Below, piece by piece: positions 58,030-64,000 of a DNA stretch of 64,000 bases. The DNA is taken from assembly GCA_010015655.1 (NCBI GenBank), contig ML976753.1, positions 66,092-130,091 on the forward strand, given 5' to 3'. A program made the translations under genes and the position numbers. Under the pieces are notes generated by a model. It did not search any database, was not told where the DNA came from, and saw only the letters and a list, made by a program, of their open reading frames with translations. The first letter of the stretch is position 1; each line of letters begins with the position of its first letter. This DNA comes from Bimuria novae-zelandiae CBS 107.79 (taxonomy: Eukaryota; Ascomycota; Dothideomycetes; Pleosporales; Didymosphaeriaceae).

Positions 58030-59779
58030 ATATGCGAAGACAAATATGTCTAAGTAGTCTTGTAGTACGGTGTTGATTCTCTCCTGGAATACCGCAGGTG
58101 CGTTAGTGAGTCTAAAGGGTACTACTTAGTACTTATATAGTCTAAATTGCGTTTAGAAGGCCGTTTTCTATTTATCTCCTTTCTTAATTCTGATCTGATG
58201 ATAGGCATTCTAAATGTCTAGTTTTATAAAGATTTTTAATTTGCGCATCCTGTCCTGCATTTCTAAAATTAGGGGTAAAAGGTAGCGATTCTTCTTCGTA
58301 ATTGCGTTAGTTTTCCTGTAGTCCACGCAGAATCATTTCTCTGTTGTCCCTTTCTTATCTGCAAACGTAGTTCCGTGGGATACTAATAAGTAGGAATAGC
58401 GGATCTATCTTTTCTTAAGTGCTTTATTAATATACTCCTTCTAAAGCTTTGCTTCTTCTTCTATAGTACGGTAAATTAGTCCCTATCCCGCCGTTTTGCC
58501 TTCCTCGAGCTTGACCTCGAGGTCTTATAGTTAATGTTTTAGGTAGTTCTTTAACTCTTAAAGTGCCTTTTCCTACTTCTTATATTCTTTAGGGAAAATT
58601 CCTTTATAGGTTTTAATATTTGCTTAGAGTCCTTCTTTCTTGCTGTATGTTATCTAACCTGTCTGCCAGTCTATCTTTGGGTTTACCATTCGTAACCATG
58701 GCATCCCTAGGATAACATCTTGTTCTTCGTCTAATTGTACAAGATCCATGACTAGATTTCGGACCTCTAATCCTTATAGTTTAAGTGTCGATAGTTTAGT
58801 TTCGTATTATACAGGCTTTTGGAATAATGTGCCTTTAATCGTGCTAAGCTGTCGAGGAAACTTCTTCGTAGTGTATATAATTTCTCTTTTTCTACGAATT
58901 TTTCCGAAATGAAGTTCTGTGTGGCTCTGCTATCTACCATGATTTGTATCTTTCGTCCTTGGTATTGCCCTTCGAGGGTAACATGTGGTCCCTGGTTTCC
59001 TTTTAGATGTTCTTGTTTGGGCTAATGCTTTGTTTAGATTTTCTTTTTAACGTGTTTTAGGCACTTGTTCGCTGTACACTTGTAATAAGGTCTACCTATT
59101 ACACATGCCTTTGGTAACTTTGGGCCTGGCTCCAGGATTAAGCATCCTGTCTCTTTCCCTGCTAGTTACCAGCTATAAACTATTTCTCCAAGTATTAGTT
59201 CCTTAAAACTATATTATTCTCGCCTTACTAGCTATGCTAAGTAAGTCCTTTTTAGTTTTAAGTGCATTCCGCACTTTAACTTCACACACGAATTTAGGCC
59301 TAGCTCCTCTATATCCAAGCTAGGTTTACTAATGCTGTAGTCGTTTAGGAGCTGGGCATATTCCACGCTTCCTATCTAAACCTTCTCTTCTATACCTGCC
59401 TTAGTGGTCTCTACCTTGGGTCTTAATAGTATCTCCCCTTTTAGTGCCGTTGACTGCGAAGGTGTAGGGACTTCTTTTTTGTTAGAGAATTTATCTAACT
59501 CTTTAGCTTCTTAGTTTAATGCCTTAACCTACGCTTAGGTCCTGTCTTTTGTTACTGCTAGCGTGTTCTTTCCCTTCTATAGAAACTATCCTAATCCTTG
59601 CTTACTGCTAAGGTGTATTAGGCACGAGTTATTATAATAGAACATCTAATTAAGCTTTATGTGCTCTTCTCGATTAGCTGCGAGCTTATCCTTAGGCTCG
59701 TCTTTCTTGCCTTCCTTATCTTTAGGTTTATTCTGCAATCCTCCCTTCTATTCTAGTGCTAAGAATTAATTCCCTTGTT

Positions 59780-59905
59780 TCTTGCTATAGCAGTCTTTCA
59801 CATAATGTCCCTTTTTACTATAATTATAACAGGTTACGTCTTGCTTCTTACCGCGATAATCTTTCGCGTAATGGCCTTTCTTTCTATAGTTATGGCATGT
59901 AAAAT
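59780..59905 (-). pseudogene. Gypsy gag zinc-knuckle remnant
   Basis: Two CCHC-type knuckles in a row read CHNYRKKGHYAKDY and CYNYSKKGHYVKDC. The second Cys of both knuckles, and the last of one, are now Tyr, each explained by a TGC/TGT to TAC/TAT transition. Confidence 0.7.
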
Positions 59906-60866
59906 CCCTCTTTCTAGATTCCTTATTAGCGTCTAGTATTATTAGGTTGCCATGATCCTGGTAGCTTCTTTGTCCTAAGTACTTATTGAACTTGTTTCCC
60001 TCATTCTATTATTAGAGTTTGTCGTCGATTCCTGCTGCCTGGGCCTTTAATGCCAATAGCGAAACTAGTTTGTCTATTTATATTATTTTATACTAAATGT
60101 TAGATTTTAGTCCTTCCTTAAATCTTGCTATTAAGGATTCTTTATTCCATAACGTATTTATTGCGAGTTATTTAAACGTTAAGATGTATTTATTAACTCC
60201 TTAGGTTTATCTAATCTTTAGGAGTCGTTCCTTTAATCTCCTAGACACATCTGTGTCTCTGAATGCTAACTTAAGTCTCGTGACGAAGTAGTCGTAATTA
60301 CTAAAAAATTATAATTATTTTAGATCTTTAATTAGCTGCCATATTCGTTTGTTGGTCTATTAAATATGGTTCGAACTAGTTTATCGCCCTATTAGTAAAG
60401 TGTGCTAAAACATAGACTACCTTCTATTCTTCGTTTTTAATCTAGAGTGCTAGTATGTTCAAGTGCAACGCTGCTTCTGCTAAGAAGGCTCTTAACTTAT
60501 TTTAGTTTCTGTCGAATCGTGTGAGCGTTAAAAGCTTAAGTGGCTTACTTGTAACTCGCGTCTTTAACTTGTTAATAACGTCTTTGTTAACCTCTTATTT
60601 TTTTATAACTACTATTAGCTACGCGTCTGTCTATTATAACTAATCCTTTAGTTCTTTATTCTGCTTTAGGAGTGCCTGAAGTACGTCCTTAAGCCTAGCT
60701 TAGTCCTTACTTAAACTATTAATTATATTCCTAATCTTTTAAAAGTCTGTGTCGTCCGATTCGTGCATCAACAACTTACTTTTACTTTATTAAGATAATC
60801 TTGCTATGTTTAGCTTAGACCGTGCGCTACTTACGCTTTGCTCTTCTAAGAACTAGATTGTTAAAT

Positions 60867-61311
60867 TGTTACGGACCTGCCTTAGTACTATAAGGTAGGT
60901 TATCTTGGGGGCGCGGTTATAGTTAATAAAAGTATAGGTAGAGGTTAATAGGTAATCGCTAATAGATTACATGCGATATGGATTCTAAACAAGGATATTA
61001 AAGGCAAGTAATACCTTAGTTAAAAGATTATAGAAATTAATAATAAAGACTATCTAACAAGCGTACTAGTAGCTATATACTTAAGAAATACGAGGTAGCC
61101 CTATAGCTCTGTAACTCTGCCTATAGAGTTACTAAGTTCCCCTCTGTAACTCTGCCTACAGAGTCGTAGAGTCTGACTTGCCAACTCTGTTGGCGCTGCG
61201 ATAGAGTTCCGTCACGTGTTCGCTTACAATCTTGGCCAAGGCGTCAGAACCTTGGCTAGCGCTGTTCCCCGCCATTCGTCTTCATCTACCTTGTGAGGCG
61301 TAGCCGTAACA
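60867..61311 (-). repeat. Right LTR (5' LTR of the minus-strand Gypsy element)
   Basis: 445 bp. The outer end (to 61311, CCGTAACA) is less mutated than the inner end. Confidence 0.95.
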
Positions 61312-61482
61312 CGGACCCTCATCTCCGTTACCGTGTCTTGGTGGTCAATGCACGTCGGAACTCAATGCACGCGCAACACCAAAACCTAGGGTAGCCATAT
61401 AAGGCTATAGAGGCCTATATAAAAGCAATTGTCACGAGAATTTTATAGTTAAGGTCTTATAGGCCTATTAATACTTACTAAC

Positions 61483-61705
61483 TGTAATGAGGTAAGCGCC
61501 CCGCTTACTAAGCCAATACTATGTGACTTCCTCACCTGCACCAAAAGGTACGCACGAGAATACTTAAGCCAAGTATTACTCGTATAGTATAATATATATA
61601 GGATATGCTAGGGTCAGCCACTAGCGCTAGTGTTTGATCCTAGCCTAGCCGGAACCTCTATAAGCGAGAGAAGGCCACGTGTTCGATCGTGCCTACCTCG
61701 TTACA
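61483..61705. mobile_element. Solo LTR, 223 bp, with target-site duplication
   Basis: Starts TGTAATGAGGTA and ends TACCTCGTTACA, an imperfect terminal inverted repeat with TG...CA ends. CTAAC is found directly before (61478-61482) and after (61706-61710), a 5-bp duplication. It is not related in sequence to the 445-bp LTR. It is most likely left by recombination of an LTR element. Confidence 0.8.
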
Positions 61706-61710
61706 CTAAC

Positions 61711-62650
61711 TACTTATATTATAAATATTAACTTAGTATTTTAATTATTTAGCTACTACATAATAATAACGCTTATAGTATAAATACTATTATATTAATG
61801 TATATAAGTGCTAACGTAGTTTTCTATCTCTTTATAACTTTATAAGTAGCCTTAAGGCTTTCTAACTTCCCTTTTTAGTAATTTTAAAACATTTTTAAAG
61901 TTATAATTAAGTCTTATAAGTCTATTAATAAAAGTATTACTTAGTAGTTTAATTAGCTTTCTTTTAGCGCCTGTATTTTTAGCTACTACGTATATAATAC
62001 GCCTTTTTTATAATAAATAAGCTTTAAGCTACTAGCTAACCTTATAAACTTTTACTTACTTACTTTTTTAAAGCTATAATTATTAGTTTTTAGTATTTTT
62101 TTTAGTATTAACAATTGCGTACCTACTATATACTATAAAGTAATTAAAAATAGCTTCTTTATAATACTTTTTAAGTTAATTAAAAGGTAATAGTTTATCT
62201 TGCTCTAAGCGTTTCTTCTTAATAATTAGAGCTTTTTATAGACCTTAATTTTTGTGTTCTATAAGCTAAGCTTATATAGTAATTAAGTATATAGTTTAAC
62301 TTAACTTTTTAGCCTTATTACTAGCCTTTATATTAATATAAGCTTTTAAAAGCCTATTAATTTTTCTCTAATCTAATATGCTAAGTACTAAGGCTAAGCT
62401 TTTTTATAATTTTTACTTAAGTAGGTAAGCGCTATTAAATTACTTAAAAATAATTATTAAATTTAATGGTAAGACACTTATAGCTTCAAAAGCCTAAAAT
62501 ATTAGTAGCTACTTTATAGTGCTAACTTAGGCCTTTTAAAATAAACTAAAAAAGTCTTTTTTAGCGATGAAGACTAGTCCTTAGCTTTTATAGAGGAACC
62601 CTAAGAGCTTAGCTAATTAAGTAATTAAAAAAGACATAAATATGTAATTA
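61711..62650. repeat. AT-rich RIP-mutated repeat DNA, unclassified
   Basis: Extremely TA-rich, with very few CA and TG dinucleotides and stops in all frames. Minus-strand translation near 62150-62240 has a KKKRLEQDKLLPFN-like stretch, but I cannot assign a family. Confidence 0.6.
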
Positions 62651-62820
62651 TTAAATAGCTATAATATATATATTAAATAAGGGGGGAATATAGCTAAGCA
62701 GATCTTTGTTAAGATCCCAAAGAGGTAGCTATTCTCTAAGGGGCTAAGGTTGGTTCTCGGGCAGGAGTACTGGTAGGACGGGAGAGGGTTGTAGTGATAG
62801 CTTGCGCCTGTCACTAAGGG

Positions 62821-63162
62821 CGTTAGTATCGAAGGTGTGTACAGCACAATCAAATCAACAAGGTTGCTTATTCAGATCCAAACGATAGATTGATAAACAG
62901 GTTAAACACACATATCCAGAGGGATATTCGAGCTCTCTATATACCCGTAGGCTTTCTTCTGTCATCACCCGTTTCTGTGCCATCATGACCTTGGTCTGAT
63001 GGTACTGGCATCAGTGATGGTACTGCCATCACTGTCTTGGCGTGATGGTGTGGCTTGGCGTGAGGGTACATCACGTGACCTCGGTAGTGCGGTCCCACTA
63101 TGGGTTACCCCGCCATGGCCGCCGTTGGCCCTCCTTTACTGCCGCTCGTTCAGATCCTAACA
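62821..63162 (-). mobile_element. LTR-like island, possibly from a truncated LTR retrotransposon
   Basis: 342 bp that keep normal C and G content between RIP-mutated flanks. On the minus strand it starts TGTTAGGATCTGAAC and ends CGATACTAACG, near-inverted ends of an LTR, with a TATATAG at about 62937-62943. Imperfect GATGGTACTGGCATCA repeats lie at about 62998-63036. No target duplication is visible. The adjacent 62650-62820 may be internal sequence of the same element. Confidence 0.4.
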
Positions 63163-64000
63163 ATCTTATTCTAATTATAGTAAGTAATAAAATTTATAGT
63201 AATAATTAATAAAATTTATAGTAAGATAAGATCTATAGCTATTTAAGATAAGTGATTAGTAGGCTTATTAAGCTTTTTTTTTAGTATAGTAATTAAATAC
63301 CTACTATAACTATACTAGCCCTATCTAATTATTTAACTAATTAGTAGTAAATAAGGTAATAAATGCTATATAGTATTAAGAATGAATTTTCTTTACCTAG
63401 CTTAACTATAGGCTTTAAGAGGTAGACTAATAAATAAGTAATAAATCTAAGGCAGATCTATTAGCGTATATATATAATAAGTAAAACCTATTTATAATTA
63501 CTATTTTAAATTTATTGCTACACGCCCTTGCTTATATAAAAAAGTTTACTAAAATTTCTTTTTATGTAAAAAGTAATACTAAGTAGGATATTTTTTTTCT
63601 CTATATTACAAGTACGCTAAGGCTTAATTTAATACTACTTAATCTTTTACTATAGAAAATAAAAATAAAGCTTATACTTAGTTAGAGAATTAGCTTTATA
63701 GCGTTTACTATTAATTTTAGTTATTTATTAAAAAATTACGGATTTAGAGTTGTGCCTAGTAGACTAATTAACTTATAATAAGCTAATATTTATCACGAGA
63801 CGTTATAAGCACTTATTTTACAGGCCTTCTATAGAGGCAGTAGCATTAGCTACGTATAGTATTTAGTGTAATTATAAGACGTTGTGTAAGGAACAGAAGC
63901 AGATCACGAAGCAGAATGTATATATAGGGGTTATTGTATCGGCGCAGGTCACTCAAAGGATCGATGTTGGCGTATCTCCTAGCAGAGGCATGTGGGAGTG
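63163..64000. repeat. AT-rich RIP-mutated repeat DNA to the window end
   Basis: Same composition as 61711-62650. The last about 120 bp (from about 63880) return to normal composition, so a repeat boundary may lie there. No coding sequence is supported. Confidence 0.55.

Larger units (their letters stand above)
54576..61311 (-). mobile_element. Ty3/Gypsy LTR retrotransposon, RIP-mutated, full length
   Basis: 6736 bp with two 445-bp LTRs (54576-55020 and 60867-61311), each starting TGTTACGG. The outer end of the right copy is CCGTAACA. CGGAC flanks the element at 54571-54575 and 61312-61316, a 5-bp target duplication. Coding is on the minus strand. From right to left come gag with zinc knuckles (about 59780-59900), reverse transcriptase, RNase H, integrase and a polypurine tract next to the left LTR. 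RT-RNase H-integrase order defines Ty3/Gypsy. Stops and C-to-T/G-to-A changes are spread through all frames, so it is inactive. The repeat is endogenous to the fungal genome. Confidence 0.93.

Noticed and set aside
61711..64000. A Starship-type tyrosine recombinase or other giant-element cargo in the AT-rich tail.
   Set aside because: RIP damage leaves only short stretches; no recombinase motif could be supported.
1..64000. CRISPR arrays, prokaryotic operons or riboswitches.
   Set aside because: The window is clearly eukaryotic with spliceosomal introns; no regularly spaced direct repeats of that type were seen.

Overview
The window is nuclear DNA of a filamentous ascomycete (Pezizomycotina). 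A Dothideomycete-like black fungus is my best guess, but that is inference. The reasons are dense genes on both strands with many 46-110 bp GT-AG introns, fungal-specific families (Ybp2/Alf4-type protein, Egh16-type secreted protein, GH72 glucanosyltransferase, fungal NACHT-ankyrin protein, Hmp1/CsbD protein, Pex30-like peroxin), and AT-rich repeat blocks full of C-to-T and G-to-A changes of the kind made by repeat-induced point mutation (RIP). I rebuilt gene models by reading splice sites directly. Every multi-exon model given with full coordinates keeps one open frame, except one gene that carries two in-frame stops.

Layout. 1-8.5 kb: a partial CorA-like membrane protein, mitochondrial glutamyl-tRNA synthetase, a Ydj1-type DnaJ with a CaaX end, LSM3 and a Ybp2/Alf4-family protein. 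8.5-10.7 kb: gene-poor, with one decayed reading frame. 10.7-22.5 kb: an F-box protein, a TDP1-like phosphodiesterase with two UIM motifs, a NACHT-ankyrin (NLR-like) pseudogene, and the divergent pair ELP2/URM1. 23-24.1 kb: a small Cys-rich protein and a Pol III-type RNA gene candidate. 24.7-42.5 kb: Pex30-like peroxin, a 1505-aa Pom1-type DYRK kinase, indoleamine 2,3-dioxygenase, an Hmp1/CsbD stress protein, PMP3, a CNOT11-like protein, and an Egh16-type secreted protein. 42.7-45.0 kb: a RIP-mutated piggyBac-like element with perfect 42-bp terminal inverted repeats. 45.6-54.1 kb: a second copy of the Pol III-type RNA gene, a small secreted protein, an Obg/YchF-like GTPase with a 10-nt micro-exon, a GPI-anchored GH72 glucanosyltransferase and an Sso-type t-SNARE. 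54.6-64 kb: a repeat block holding a complete Ty3/Gypsy element (445-bp LTRs, 5-bp duplication CGGAC, coding on the minus strand), a 223-bp solo LTR (duplication CTAAC), AT-rich RIP-mutated DNA and a little-mutated LTR-like island.

How genes relate. ELP2 and URM1, transcribed divergently from about 160 bp, serve the two halves of the mcm5s2U34 tRNA wobble modification. Hmp1/CsbD and PMP3 are neighbouring small stress proteins. The Egh16 gene ends only 197 bp from the piggyBac-like element. The most novel-looking signal is the pair of diverged RNA genes near 23.9 kb and 45.7 kb. They share a TATA box exactly 64 nt before an A box, a B-box-like motif, a hairpin with a compensated base pair and a T5 terminator.
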